Part shown: positions 12,439 through 24,068 of the stretch, piece by piece
Numbering within the stretch: the first letter of the stretch is position 1
Layout of the letters: every line of letters starts with the position of its first letter
Assembly (NCBI GenBank): GCA_051453625.1
Contig: JBOZIK010000001.1
Location: 292,621,422 to 292,685,421, forward strand
Reading direction: 5' to 3'
Length of the DNA: 64,000 bases
Source of the DNA: Welwitschia mirabilis
Taxonomy: Eukaryota > Gnetophyta > Gnetopsida > Welwitschiales
Notes under the pieces: generated by a model
Seen by the model: the letters and a program-made list of their open reading frames with translations, nothing else
What the model was told of the DNA's origin: nothing
Databases searched by the model: none
Made by a program: the position numbers and the translations under genes

Positions 12439-12462
12439 ATACATAAAAAAATATTTTAAAAT
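12158..12462 (-). repeat. 3' LTR of the minus-strand Ty3 element (alignable part)
   Basis: The left edge is 'tgtcttggcccacattcaa', equivalent to the 5' LTR start at 20089. The LTR includes AT repeats at 12276-12296 and 12373-12405 and an ATAC-rich tail. Only the part matching the right LTR is given. The true LTR may run on through 13.2 kb, because 12470-13260 has LTR-like text such as 'agatttaaacttacaac'. Confidence 0.7.
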
Positions 12463-13018
12463 AATACTATTAAGAAGATTTAAACTTACAACATTTGTCT
12501 TCATAAACTAATAACTTAACCATTACTTCAGCACATGCTAACAAGTATAAAGTGTCATAAATATATATCTGTATATACAACCATCAATATGTATATACAT
12601 ATACAACTAATAATCCCAAATGGACTGCAGAAAGAGATAAAGTAATGAATAAATATAAACATATGAGTTAATAATAAATGATTAATGAAATAGGTGGTTA
12701 AATTTACCTAATTAAATTTACACATGCCAATGTATAGGAAATAAATAATTTTAAATAACATTAGAAAATTATATACTTAAATTTAATAAATTAATTAAGA
12801 AATTTAAATATAATTAAATAGTAAGAATGAAATACTAATCCATTAAGGAATTTATAAGATTAACAACTAAATAATAAAAGTTTCCTAAAGATTTAATAAA
12901 ATAATAATAATCTACCTTAGAATCTGATTAAATAATAATATGCTTAGGAATTGATTAAATTAATAATTAAATAACAATAATGCATAAGATTAATAATTAA
13001 TTAATAATAATCCACTTA

Positions 13019-13205
13019 TGCTACCTTGAAAAATTTACATGTAAAAAGCCATGAAAATGAAATTCCTATGAGTCGTGGGCTGCCATGCTACCTTGAAAAA
13101 CATGCATGTAGAAAGCCATGAAAATGAAAATCCACAAGTTGCCACCTTAGGAAATGTGCATGTAAAAATCCATGAAAATAAAAACTCATGAGTTACTAAC
13201 CACCA
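13019..13205. repeat. Three-copy minisatellite (~57-67 bp)
   Basis: Copies start near 13019, 13086 and 13142. Each has 'accttgaaaaa..t.catgta' followed by 'aagccatgaaaatgaaa'. The third is the most diverged ('ccttaggaaatgtgcatg'). It lies in the 3' LTR or 3' non-coding part of the minus-strand Ty3 element. Confidence 0.85.
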
Positions 13206-15649
13206 CTTGAACTAATAAATAAATTAAATAGGCACTATAGAGACTTAAACTTTAGAACTTTGAGGTAATAAACTAATCTGATAACTAAATATACTACAAT
13301 ACTCTTATGATAACAATGATAACTTAAACCATAATAAATAATCATTAGAAATATATATAATGTTTTAAATATGACTATTAAGTTTATCTAGAATTAATAG
13401 TTGAGACCTCATATTTAATAAATAAATGAAGTAGTCAAGTACATCACATCACTTGCTTGATTATAGTATAGTTGCGTAAGATCATGTTAAAAGCTATAAT
13501 AAAAGGAATGAAGGAAAGTAGATAAAGAAAAGTATGGACCATTATAAAACTCAATAAAAAAACATACGTAACTAAATTTAAATCCCTTAAGTTAAATCCT
13601 TGCCAAGAGAGAATGAAACTTAAATAGATAATGAAGAAAGGGGTTCAAAAGGAGAACCATTAATTAAAATTTAATAAGAATTGAATTCAGTAAATTTTAA
13701 GTAAAAAGGGGGAAAATGGCCTTAAAGATATATGAGAATAAAATGAAAATGAAAAAATCCAGACCACAACTACAAACCACCTTTAAAATAAAGGGATAAA
13801 ATAAATGCCAAGAAATTTAGTCATATATGCCTTAAAATAAAATAAAGAGAAAATAGCTAAAAAATAAGCTTAAGTAATAAATTTTGATAAACATTATAGG
13901 TCATGTAATTCTAAAATAAATTAAGTATATTTAAAGTTGCAAAAATTATAGATGCTCTAATACATATGCATGTAATGTTCTATAGTAACAAGAGACAAGT
14001 GATAACCTTAGATATAATAACTTTTAAATAAGAAAAAGGTCATTTTATTTAATAACTAGGTAGCATAAAATGATCATAACCAAGTTATAAATATATAGCC
14101 ATTTAAAGTTTTAATAAGAGTAAGGCTCTAGATCAAAATATCTACTAAGATCACACAACCTTAGATAAGGTTGAGATAAAAAGCTCACAAAATTACAAAA
14201 CAAGGAAAAGATGAAGAACTTAAAAATAAAAGTTTAGCTATTTGCAATTACTACTCTACCCTTGAACAAAGGCCTATAAGTGCTCTAGATCTTATGAAAA
14301 AGATAGTATGAAATAAGTATTGTGATTACAATAGTTCCCAATATGGCACAATTAGTAGGGAAGACATAAGAATACAACCAATTCTTACAAAACAAAAATT
14401 ACACTAGAAATTATTTTCACTCTTCTAAAGCATAGCAAGATACATTGGTTATTAATTATTTTTTTCTTATAATCAGAGGTTCAATGATCACAAGGGTGAA
14501 GACTCCTGTCCAAAATATCACTAAAAGATACTCTTATGACTAGTAAGAGCCATCATAGTGAACTTATATAAATCTTTTTCTTTTTTATTTGTAAAATAAT
14601 CACCCTTAATTTTATACCTTGATAGTTGAATTCCATGGCTAATGAAAGCCCCAACAAAGGTTTTACCCTCTAAATCTCACCTAATTAGTTCTTTTGATTA
14701 GATTTCTAGAGATCAACTTATGACAAGTCTCATAAAGATAGAATAACTATCAATTTATAGCATTAGCTATTTCTTCTAGAGAAACTTAATAAATTATAAA
14801 ATAAAAGCTAACATAACATTATAGAATCTAAAAAATAAGAAAGAGTATATCTAGGACACTTAAGTCATAGAAGAAAAAAGTTTCAAAGTAAGCAAGAAGA
14901 AAGCATAACATAGGTCATCAATAGCTAGGCCACTTAATACATAGAAGCAAATAGTTTCAAATCAAGTAAGAAGAAAACATCACATAGGCCATTAATATGT
15001 TGAGCATAAGAATGAAAACATGTAAGAAATAGAAATATAGAATTGATCATACCAGAGATGCAAGAAGGTTGAGAACCATATGTGTACTTCAAAGTTATAA
15101 CTTGTAGCTTAGAAATCAGCCAGTAAAAATGCCAATAATGAGTAACTAAGAAAAAGGGGACTTATTTATACTACTTAAAAAAACTTAACTAGACTTAACA
15201 GATTTAAATAAGATATTAATTAGAGAGACTTTATTTGCTTATTATAATGACTTCAATCCATTTCTAGTCCCACTACATACTTTACCACTGGGTAAATTTA
15301 TGAAAATTTAATAATTCTACATGTATAAAAACATCAAATTTAATCATCGTCAACTAGAAAGATAAAATATAATGCAATTACAATAGTTTTAAGATATTTT
15401 ATAACTAAATTAATAACTTGAAACACAAGAAAATGAATAGAAAAAAAAAGGTAGAGAGTTAGTCATTAAGATAAATATTAAAAATCAAATACCTAATAGT
15501 TAAAATACAATAAATTAGCTATTCCATAATAAATTGATCTTGTAAATTAAAGAATATCATTATTTACTTTTCATTGGAGCCTTATGTGCTTAGTCCTTAA
15601 GGCTAGTAACTAGACGTGATAATTCTCTCCTCATTAGAATGTTTCCTCT
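13206..15649. other. 3' non-coding part of the minus-strand Ty3 element or insertion
   Basis: No protein similarity was recognised between the minisatellite and the end of the integrase relic. The sequence is A-rich on the plus strand. It probably contains the right edge of the 3' LTR and its polypurine tract, but neither boundary could be placed. Confidence 0.4.
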
Positions 15650-18600
15650 TAAAAACCTATGGGACGTTTAAGTTTTAACTGTAAAATGTTTCTTTCAATC
15701 TCCTAATAGATTCTTCCTCTGTTTAACCTTACCATTACACCTTATAAAACTAGTTTCTTCTCCCTCTTAATATAAATGTTTTTAGTCTAGAACTCTAACT
15801 GGTTAGACTTTAAAAGTGCTACTAGAATGAATATCCACTTTATATACTTGAATGACCTTTAATATGTGTGCTAGATACTTCCTTAACAAATACATGTAAG
15901 ATAAATTGTAAAGTCTTGAAAATTATGGTAGTAAAACCGATATATATATCATAGGACTAATACTTTTTATGATCTGATATGGTCCTATAAATATTGACGC
16001 TGACTTACCTTTATTTTCAAATTAAAGTATACCTTAAATGAAGATACTTTTAAGAAAACATGATCTACCATGTTGAATTTGATGGGCTTCCTTTTTTTTA
16101 TTTGCATATTTTACTTATTTATATTTTATCTAATGTAGCATCTTTTTAATCATCCTAATTTTATCTTCTAATTCTTAAGTAGAAGATACTTTTAAAAGCT
16201 TCTTATCAACTAAAACAAACCAAGATAGATGTTCTATAAATTATTCCACTAAGAGATTAACATGTTGCACACCTAATAGATTCTTGATAAATATTCTTGT
16301 ATGTAAATTTATCTATAGAACTACGATTTACCAAAGAACCATGAAAGTCTAATATCAATAATCAAAGTAGGTCTTCTAAGAGTTGATTAGCTTTTTCCAT
16401 TTTTCCATCAACTTTAGGATGAAATGCAATGAAAAAGTTTAGTTTGTATCAGGCTTCTTATTGAATGCTATCCAAAATATGAATATAAACTTGTTGTTCC
16501 AATCTGATCTAATTTTATTTTGGATTCCATGTAGCTTTAATATGCTTCTTATATATTCTCTTGTAAGTCTCTTAGATGTATATGTACTTGTAATCATATG
16601 AAAATATGCAATTTTAGTTAAAAGGTCTACAACTATGATTATGGCATTATATTCTTTCTTTGTCTTAGGAAGCCCTTTAATGAAATCATACTAATGGTTT
16701 TTCATTTTAACTTTGGTACTTCATGAGGGTATCAAACTCTAGTAGGATGATTATGCCCTGTTTTGACTAAATGTTAAGTCATACATTTAGCCACATAATC
16801 AGCAACTTCTAATTTTAATCCTAGTTACTAATAGCATTGTTTGATGTCTTTACACATCTTATTGACTCTTAAACAAAAGGAGTACTTAGTATTGTAAACT
16901 TCATCAAAATGTTTCTCCTTTAGTTTCTCATTATTTTACACTATAATCCTATCCACATAACTTGCAAATCCATGTTTTATCATGATAAATATTTTTAAGC
17001 TAATCTCTTTTACCTTTTTATCTAAAATAAAAATTTACTTGCAAAATATATCATTTTGTATAAATTGTTGATTGTCCTTAAGTTATGAATTATATGATTT
17101 CTTTTACTTAAGGCATCAACCACAATATTTGCCTTACAACATGATAATTTATAGCCAAGTTATAATCTTGCAAATATTTTATCCATCTTAATTGCCTAAA
17201 GTTGAGGTTCGGTTGAGGGTAAATGTATTTCAATATTTTGTGGTTAATCTAGATTTTCACATACTCATAATATAGGTAGGGCCTTCAAATTTATAATGGA
17301 TGAATTATAGTAGTTAACTTAAAAACAAGTGCTAGGTGCTTCCTTTTATGGATCTTTAATCACCAAGATTCATAAGAAATAATCCTATCTTATTATATTA
17401 AAATTGATCCTAGCCCTTCTTCTGATGTATCTATATATACTACATAAGACATTCCTAGTTCTAATGTTTTCAAAATAGGAAATAAGGTAAAACTTGATTT
17501 TAATGTTTGAAAAGCTTCTTTACATTATGCTGTTCATCTAAACTAGTGATCCTTCCTTAGTAGGAAGGTTAAGAAAGCAACAAATTTGAAGAAATTTGAA
17601 ATTAATATTTTGTAATATCATACAAGACTAAGAAAATTTCTAACCTCTATTATAGATTCTAGTTTGAGCCAATCCAAAATCTCATAGACATTTTCATTAT
17701 CAACATTAACTAGTTATTTTGAAATTACATGCCTTAAAAATTTAATTTTTGATAGCCAAATTCACATTTTACTAGGTTTGAATAGAACTTATTCCATCTT
17801 AAATATTTTAACAATATTGCAAAATGCTTGTTCTTCTCTTTTGTAAATGGAGATTAACTTAGTGCATCATCTATAAAAACCATAACAAAATCATCCAAAT
17901 AGGCTCTAAAAATATCATTCATTGCATCCATAAAAGTGATCAAAGTATTTGTAAGGTCAAAAAAAATAGCTCTAAAGTTTGAAAGGTTATTTTAAAGGAA
18001 TGTTTTTATTTGATTTTAAGTTAATGGAATCTTAATTTTAAATTTATTTTCAAAAAGACTTTAACATACCTTAGCTAGTCAAACAAGTATTAGATTCTTT
18101 AGATGATTTAACATACTATAATTAAACATAAATTATTAGCTCTTCATCTTTCGTTTTAATGAATAAACCTCATGCACCCTAATGTAAAATGCTTATCCTA
18201 ATTAAACCTTTATTTAATGAGGCTATTAGTTATAGGTTTATCTCGTTGGAATCGATTTAAAACATTTTATAAGATGTCTAAAAATTATTTGAGCACCTAT
18301 AAGTATATCTCAAAGTATCCCCCTCTACTGTGTGGGGATTTAGGCAATTCATTCTAAAACACATCTAGATATTCTTGAATCACTAAAATCTCTAAGATTT
18401 TTGGATATAGTGTAATAAAAGTATAAACTTTAGTATTCTAAAGGCCTACTTCATTTTAGATTTTATTATTAGTTGTTTACCCTTAATTATATTATGTATA
18501 ATAGTTTTTAGCTCAACAGGTAGTAGAATTCTTTTTTAGCTCAATAGGTAGTAAGATTCTTTCTAATTTTGGGTAAAAACTTTAATGTTTCTAAAGTATT

Positions 18601-18900
18601 AGTCTATTTGTGTTTTACTCTATTGTAGCCAATCCATGCCTAAAATGATGTCAAAATAACTCAATTCTAAAACTATAAGCTTTGGTTAAAACATATGGCC
18701 TCCAATATTTAAAGAACATATAGGAGTCTTATCAAGAGTTCTAACCGTACCACTATGTAATAGTTCTACCATTAATGGATTACTATTTTTAATTATTATA
18801 GAGAATATATAAGTTAGTTAAAATCAAATAAAGAAATCTAAACTCTTAGATCCAATAAAATTCTCATTAGCAAGCTTAGTGACATATCTATAGTTTCCAA
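15650..18900 (-). pseudogene. Ty3/gypsy pol relic (PR-RT-RH-INT)
   Basis: Read on the minus strand. A weak protease-like stretch is near 18800-18880. Reverse transcriptase shows '[14 protein letters not shown]' (family PFGLTNAPATFMDLMN) at about 17910-17960 and the active-site block VFIDD at 17863-17880. RNase H/connection shows 'NHKILKYIYPQPNLNFRQLR' (family DHKSLKY..TQ.ELN.RQ.R) near 17190-17250. Integrase shows the end of its zinc-binding motif, 'VADYVAKC' and 'VKTGHNHPT', near 16740-16820, and 'GIQNKIRSDWNNKF' near 16480-16530. The C-terminal part has 'YLLRKYLAH' and 'PVRVLD' near 15790-15900. Many in-frame stops, often TAA/TAG where CAA/CAG is expected, and frameshifts make it non-functional. 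It would have copied the element's RNA into DNA and inserted it. Confidence 0.85.
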
Positions 18901-18929
18901 AATTATAGATGGCTAGATGTGTTCTCTTG

Positions 18930-19720
18930 AAAATGAAATATATAGTGTTTTAGTATTTATTGAAATTTACTTTGGTTTATCCCTCTAAGGGTAATTCTTG
19001 ATAAGATAAGAACCTTTGCATTTATGCCACCTAGATCTTTTAAAGCTATTCACTGCATTTCCTAAGGGATCACTAAGTCTCCGTATACTTGAAGGCTTGT
19101 CACTTTTTTAGGTCATATTCTATATGCTTGATCTACTTTAGTTATTTCATTACATATTATGAAGCTTAGATTTTTGATAAATGGCTTTCTTCTTAGCTAC
19201 ATTCTTCCACTATCTTATGGTACTTTTATTCTTTCCTTAAAGTTCTTATTTCTTATCTATAATTCTTCACTAAGCCTATCTTTTTCTAATTCTTTAGAGA
19301 TAGTTCTAAGATAGAACATCCTAATTTGATCCTAAATTATAGGAGGTAAACCAACCATTAATCTTTTTATCTTAACAGCTTTGCTTACAACTATCGCTAA
19401 GATATATTTGAATAGTTTCATAAACTTATTTTTGTATTGGGCCACTATTNNNNNNNNNNNNNNNNNNNNNNNNNNNNNNNNNNNNNNNNNNNNNNNNNNN
19501 NNNNNNNNNNNNNNNNNNNNNNNNNNNNNNNNNNNNNNNNNNNNNNNNNTTCATAAACTTATTTTTGTATTAGGCCACTATTAGGAATCCTTGCTAGAGG
19601 TTATAAAATTGCTTTGCCTTTGTATTTTTATAAAATTCTAATATGTACCTACCATATAATCTAGCTTTAAACTCTTCCTTTATTCTAGATTTTCATGTCA
19701 TGCTCTCTTTGCTTTTTACC
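18930..19720 (-). pseudogene. Ty3/gypsy gag relic
   Basis: Read on the minus strand, 19690-19330 gives 'EEFKARLYGRYI', then 'KAKQFYNL', 'KNKFMKLFKYI' and 'KRLMVGLPPII'. This matches the retrotransposon gag pattern (F...Y.P......AREF..L.QG.M.V.EY...F..L..F...R.F..GL...I). A decayed zinc knuckle lies at 18988-19030 ('HKCKGSYLIKNY', with the expected His and Cys now Tyr). The N gap 19450-19549 cuts the gene and is flanked by a 33-bp duplicate. Gag forms the virus-like particle of the element. Confidence 0.8.
19417..19582. repeat. 33-bp duplicate flanking an N gap
   Basis: The 33 bases ending at 19449 ('ttcataaacttatttttg...') recur at 19550-19582, with a single difference (tgg/tag). The gap 19450-19549 lies between them, inside the gag relic. 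Since gag of this family has no such repeat, a failure to merge overlapping contig ends is the simplest reading. Confidence 0.9.
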
Positions 19721-20073
19721 ATAATGCTATACTCTTTTTTAGCTAGTATGTAGCCAATGTAGCTCTTTAGTTTATAATAAAGTTAAATAATTCCATATTA
19801 TTTGTTATTAATACCAACCATGTGTATGCCTATATTGCCTTGCTTGATCCTTAAAGTATTAAAGGATTAATTCATTAAACTTATTTTAGAAACTTCTTAG
19901 ATGATTTAGTTTTATTTTTGACATTGCTTCTTTCTTTTAATTCATTTTTAAATCATTTGCAATAGTGGTTATTGATACTGACATTTGATGAAATAATCAT
20001 TTCTTGCCTGAAGGACATCTATTAGTTCCTTCAAACTTAATTTTATTGATAAATATGTAGCTATTAGAACTTT

Positions 20074-20085
20074 ATTTTAATACCA
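20074..20085 (-). promoter_or_regulatory. Decayed primer-binding site (initiator tRNA-Met type)
   Basis: The plus-strand text is ATTTTAATACCA; the reverse complement of the standard plant PBS would read GCTCTGATACCA. All four differences are G-to-A or C-to-T. It lies three bases left of the 5' LTR start, as expected for a minus-strand element. Confidence 0.8.
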
Positions 20086-20088
20086 AAG

Positions 20089-20247
20089 TATCATAGCCTA
20101 CCTTCAAGCATTACAAAGAATTATGTGCTAATATGGTAAAATACAAATACACAAAGATCATCNNNNNNNNNNNNNNNNNNNNNNNNNNNNNNNNNNNNNN
20201 NNNGCTTGCAAAATAAAAGGCAACATGCTCAAATACTTGGCCTCTGA

Positions 20248-20284
<37 letters not shown>

Positions 20285-20442
20285 TCTCACACATACATAT
20301 CAACTTTGTTAAATTTATTATAATTTATTATAATATATTATGGATTACTTTATTCTGCTTCATTAATTTATATCTTATTTATTATAGTCATTAATCTTAA
20401 GCTATATGTATATGTATATTTGTATTAAAAAATATTTTAAAA
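20089..20442 (-). repeat. 5' LTR of the minus-strand Ty3 element (alignable part)
   Basis: Begins 'tatcatagcctacc', matches the left LTR through 'aattatgtgctaatatgg', a TA repeat (20250-20282), 'cttcattaatttatatc' and 'aaaaaatattttaaaa'. It contains a 41-base N gap (20163-20203), whose size agrees with the spacing in the other LTR. The right end is lost after about 20442. Confidence 0.75.
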
Positions 20443-21069
20443 AGTTTGGAAGGGAGCACAATAGAAAGGTTTGGGCTAGAGAGTAGTAAGTGAGGCCTAG
20501 AAGAATTAGGATGGTCTAAAGCAATGGTGACTTAGAGAGGGGTTGTGAGGAACAGAGGGAGGGAAAGAGGACTTTGTCTAGGTTAGAAGATGTTTTCGAT
20601 GAAGTTTGTAATTTTACACTAATTAGGATTTTTGGCTGGGAACTCACCTAGTAATAGAAAGTGTTAACTTATCCAAACAGGGTACCACCTTGATCCGAGA
20701 TATAGATTATAGTGCATGCATAGAGATTAAAAAAAAGGTTCCAATATAGTATTATAAGCAAATTTACCTCATCATGTCCTAATATAGGTTAGATCTAATC
20801 AAGAGTTGGATGGCTATTAAATGGATAATAATCATTAGAGTTTGATTAAGCATTATTAAATGGTTTAGTTATATTTTAGTTTAACAATAAAAATGATAAA
20901 GATGAATTAATAGTAAGAGAAGTTCATGACCTGTAGGACTTCTACCTTCACATGATATTACTTAATCAGGATTTTGTCCATTACAGAAAATTCCCCACTA
21001 CTGCTTGACTTTGTAGAATCACGACACCCTGCCTCAGTTGCCAAATAAAGGTGCATTCCATCGCATATG
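20443..21069. other. Unassigned G-rich stretch between two elements
   Basis: 20443-20600 is richer in G than its surroundings ('gaagggagcac', 'agagaggggttgtgagg', 'gagggagggaaagagg'). No protein family was recognised. The later part (from about 20960) may be the leader of the LINE relic. Confidence 0.35.
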
Positions 21070-21600
21070 GCTTTTTGGAGTAAAATGATTAGCATTAGTA
21101 AAATGGACCTTGGGGATGAACATAGACTCAAAATGTTTTCAAAGGTTACTAATTTAGATTGATATTTTAGGTTCCCAATGAAATTTTTACATGAGAAACT
21201 TCTTACAAGAATAGCTTTATAGTTTAAAGAAATCATTAAATTGGATAAAATAATAATAAAATAAATGCAAGTAGTATTAGTTAGATTCTATGTTTAGATA
21301 ACTTTAGAGAAAATGAAGGAGATTCAATCCATTAGGTTTCACTTCAAATGAGAAAAATGCAACATAAAATTTGAGTATAAAAACCTACCAATTATCTATG
21401 AAACATCAAAGAAATTATAACATCTAGTAGGGAGATTTTTAAATATAGAAAAATCATGCTCTTATTATGAAAAGAAAGGACTTTACAAGGAGGAATACTA
21501 AAAAAGAAAAGTAGAAGTTGAGGATAGATTGGAAATGAGGGTAACACAAGAATGCTAGCACCAAAAATAAATAAATAAATAAATAAATAGGATGTAAAAA
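21070..21600 (+). pseudogene. LINE ORF1-like relic
   Basis: Translated fragments ('FRFPMKFLHEKLLTRIAL', 'FKEIIKLDKI', 'FEYKNLPII') resemble the DUF4283-type region of plant LINE ORF1 proteins, which has a 'LP....HE.....I...G.....D' pattern. Downstream, 21454-21498 reads 'SCSYYEKKGLYKEEY', aligning with a C-x2-C-x4-H-x4-C knuckle in which two Cys have become Tyr and the His is Leu. ORF1 binds the LINE RNA. Frames are broken and the assignment rests on short matches. Confidence 0.5.
21565..21589. repeat. (AAAT)n microsatellite
   Basis: About six 'aaat' units follow the LINE ORF1 knuckle region. Confidence 0.9.
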
Positions 21601-21869
21601 TTCAAAGTGGTATTTCCAAAAGGTTAAAAATACCACAAACATAACCCATTCTAGTTAGTAGCAACTAAGGAAGAATAAGGAGAATAATAGCTAAATCAAA
21701 GAGAGGATAATGTATAACCATATGTTGTAGAACAACATATCAAAGAAAGATCAAGTAATAGAGTCCTTAGAAATAGAGAGACCATAAAGAACATGGTAAA
21801 TGACTCTTAAAAAAATGATAAAATAAACATTAAAAAAAAAGATCAGGAAATTTAAAAAGGAATAAAAAC

Positions 21870-22480
21870 CAACCTGATAAACTATTTCACATGGAATTGT
21901 AGGGGCCTAGGATCCCCCTTATAAAAAATAGATCCTAATAGATACTCTTGTAAATAATAACATTAAACTAGTATTCTTATAAGAAACTAAAATAATTAAT
22001 AATAAATATTTTGAATGATAATATATTTTTACAATGAAAGCATAGGGAAGATGAGAAGGTATAACAACATTAAATAGAAAGAAGGTTAAGATGATAAATA
22101 GAGGCTTTTAATATATTTAATATATTTTAATAAGATGGATTAGTTATGAAAAAGGATCAAGTATCTAAAATAACTACTTAAACATAATCACAAAGAAGCA
22201 TAGATGGCTGGTGGTAGAAAAGTTCAACAAGTGCATTTATAGATGGAAAACATTAGGTGAGAGAAATTAGAATAATAAATGAGAAAATATCCTAAATGAT
22301 TTCATATTATAAGGAGACTTAACTGATATTTTAACCTTAGGATGCAAGTATACATGGTAAAATAGAAGAAGAAGTAATAACCTAATTATATCTAAAATAG
22401 ATAGAATTAATAACTAGAAGAGAAATCATCAATAAGATGTTAATAGAAGCATGGGGTTATAATAGAATAACATAAGATCA
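21870..22480 (+). pseudogene. LINE apurinic/apyrimidinic endonuclease relic
   Basis: The diagnostic N-terminal motif WNCRGLGS is intact at 21892-21915. It is followed in another frame by 'NNNIKLVFLxETKI' (family P.V.FL.ETK). Further on, 'GDLTDIL' (family GDFN.IL, about 22310-22335) and 'GCKYTWxNRR' (22340-22369, family G..FTWSNRR) appear, then 'KIDRI' (family RLDR). This order is that of the endonuclease of plant L1 elements, which nicks target DNA. Several frameshifts and stops break it. Confidence 0.75.
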
Positions 22481-22800
22481 AAAACTAATCAAGTTTTAAG
22501 TAGGAATAAAGTTTCCCCAAAAATACTTATTCAAAATGAAAAGATATTAGACATGAAGAGAAGAAATGAAAAATATGGTTGAAAGGACTTAGCAAAAATA
22601 TGATAATAACAGATAAATTATGTTCTTATATAAAGGCCTAAATGCTTTCAAAAACTATATGAATGCTTAAAAGAAAAGGATAAAATGAGGTTTGATTCCC
22701 ATAAAGAGCTTAAAAACAAATTATAAAATATTCATCTTAAGAAGCAATAATAAGGAAATTAGAATAACCTTAGACAATGAAAGTATGTTTCCCTTTAATA

Positions 22801-24049
22801 ACTCTAGGAAACAACTATAGATAAGGAATAATATTTGAAAGAGATATTGTTAACATGTAAAAATTGACATTCAATCAAGTTAAATGACCTATTTATTTTA
22901 ATGAAATACATTAATATAATAAAAAATGTATTTTATTAATTTTATATAATAATTATAAACTTATCAATTCCCATAACAACTTTAGGATATTTATCACACT
23001 TTGAAAAACATGCTTAAAATTGAAGATAATTCATGTTAAAATGTTGATTTCACCATTTAGGTCAACTAGTTCCACTAGTTCTTATAACATAATGCCTCGA
23101 TTCTCATGTTCCTAACTTGTCCTATAAAATTTAGCTAAACAGAGTTATGGAATTGATTAGATTTCACCTTAGAAATAATTTGCATCTTTGATGATATACG
23201 AAAATGATGAGGATGATCTGTAGTAGTGAAATTTGACATTACTAAGTATGATGATAGTGGAGATACATGATAAAAATAGTGGTTATAGTAGGAACATTAT
23301 CCAAGAGCCAAGTTTTGGCCTCATCATGATGATCTCTACCTTTAGAAAGATGATACATTTCCTACCTACTACCACCATTTTGTAATGATCCACCTAACAC
23401 TAGCCATAGGCTTATAACCATACCCTCCTCCAATCTTTATTTATAAAAGGAATTTGAGCATTTCATTATAATATCCTTCATTTTGGTAAAGATATAACCT
23501 TTGGAACATTAAGTTGCAATAGCCTTTTAAGTACTTATTTGGTGGTGAACTTGCCTTTAAGGATAGTTTGAGGAGTTCTACCTACATCCATCTTGATTTG
23601 ATGTAATGTATTCTATTTAATATATAAAATTATTTTTCTTTTGATTTGAAGTTACAAGTCACTCTATACTTGAAATACCTAGGTAATAACTTAACTATTA
23701 TATTTAATTTTCATTTTTCTTTGTAATTTAATGGATTTTAGGCACCTAGGATCCTTACTTTCTATTTTTATTTTAAGGATAGAAAGATCAAGTGGAAATT
23801 AAGTTTATTAATATTCATATAATGAATTGCTTTATTTCATCAAACTTGGAGCTTTCTCACTTTTTTAGTTTTCTATAAAATTTAATAATGCTTTTCTTAA
23901 CTCTCTCATTTCTCTTTCGTTTAATTATAACTTGCAAATTAAGCTAGATTATGTGAATTTTTAAAATATATCCTAATTATCCCTAAGAAAAAATGATACT
24001 AATTATTAACTTAGTTAAATCTAGTTTATTATATAAAAAAACTGGATTT
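22801..24049. other. Probable 5' LTR and flank of the Athila-like element
   Basis: No coding motif is clear. Because a tRNA-Asp-type primer-binding site starts at 24050, the sequence just left of it should be the end of the 5' LTR. No matching 3' LTR was found, so the left edge cannot be set. A stretch at 23200-23400 has Asp/His-rich translated text but matches no family I can name. Confidence 0.4.
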
Positions 24050-24068
24050 TGGCACTATTACTAGGGAT
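24050..24068 (+). promoter_or_regulatory. Decayed primer-binding site (tRNA-Asp type, Athila-like)
   Basis: The sequence is TGGCACTATTACTAGGGAT. The usual plant Athila/Tat site is TGGCGCCGTTGCCGGGGAT. The six mismatches are all C-to-T or G-to-A. Confidence 0.75.

Larger units (their letters stand above)
12158..20442 (-). mobile_element. Decayed Ty3/gypsy (chromovirus-like) LTR retrotransposon
   Basis: The element is inserted in the satellite array and is transcribed to the left. Its 3' LTR begins at 12158 and its 5' LTR at 20089. The internal region reads, on the minus strand, gag (19720-18930), protease, reverse transcriptase, RNase H and integrase (to about 15650), the Ty3 order. The primer-binding site is at 20074-20085. 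The LTRs share the start 'TATCATAGCC'/'TGTCTTGGCC', 'attatgtgctaa.atg', an AT-repeat, 'ttatatcttattta' and 'aaaaaatattttaaaa' (12448 and 20426). Similarity stops near 12462/20442, so the right LTR is truncated or interrupted. All frames are broken. RT and integrase motifs resemble the Tekay/Del/Reina group, but the exact lineage cannot be fixed by eye. Confidence 0.85.
21070..22800 (+). mobile_element. Decayed LINE (L1-like) fragment
   Basis: Two LINE signatures occur in the right order on the plus strand: an ORF1-like region with a zinc knuckle (21070-21600), then an apurinic endonuclease (21870-22480). The reverse transcriptase that should follow was not found before unrelated sequence starts, so the 3' part is missing. 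No poly-A tail or target-site duplication was seen. Boundaries are approximate. Confidence 0.65.

Noticed and set aside
20958-21236. 92-codon minus-strand frame
   Set aside because: It is antisense to the LINE ORF1-like reading, has no recognisable motif and probably stays open by chance.
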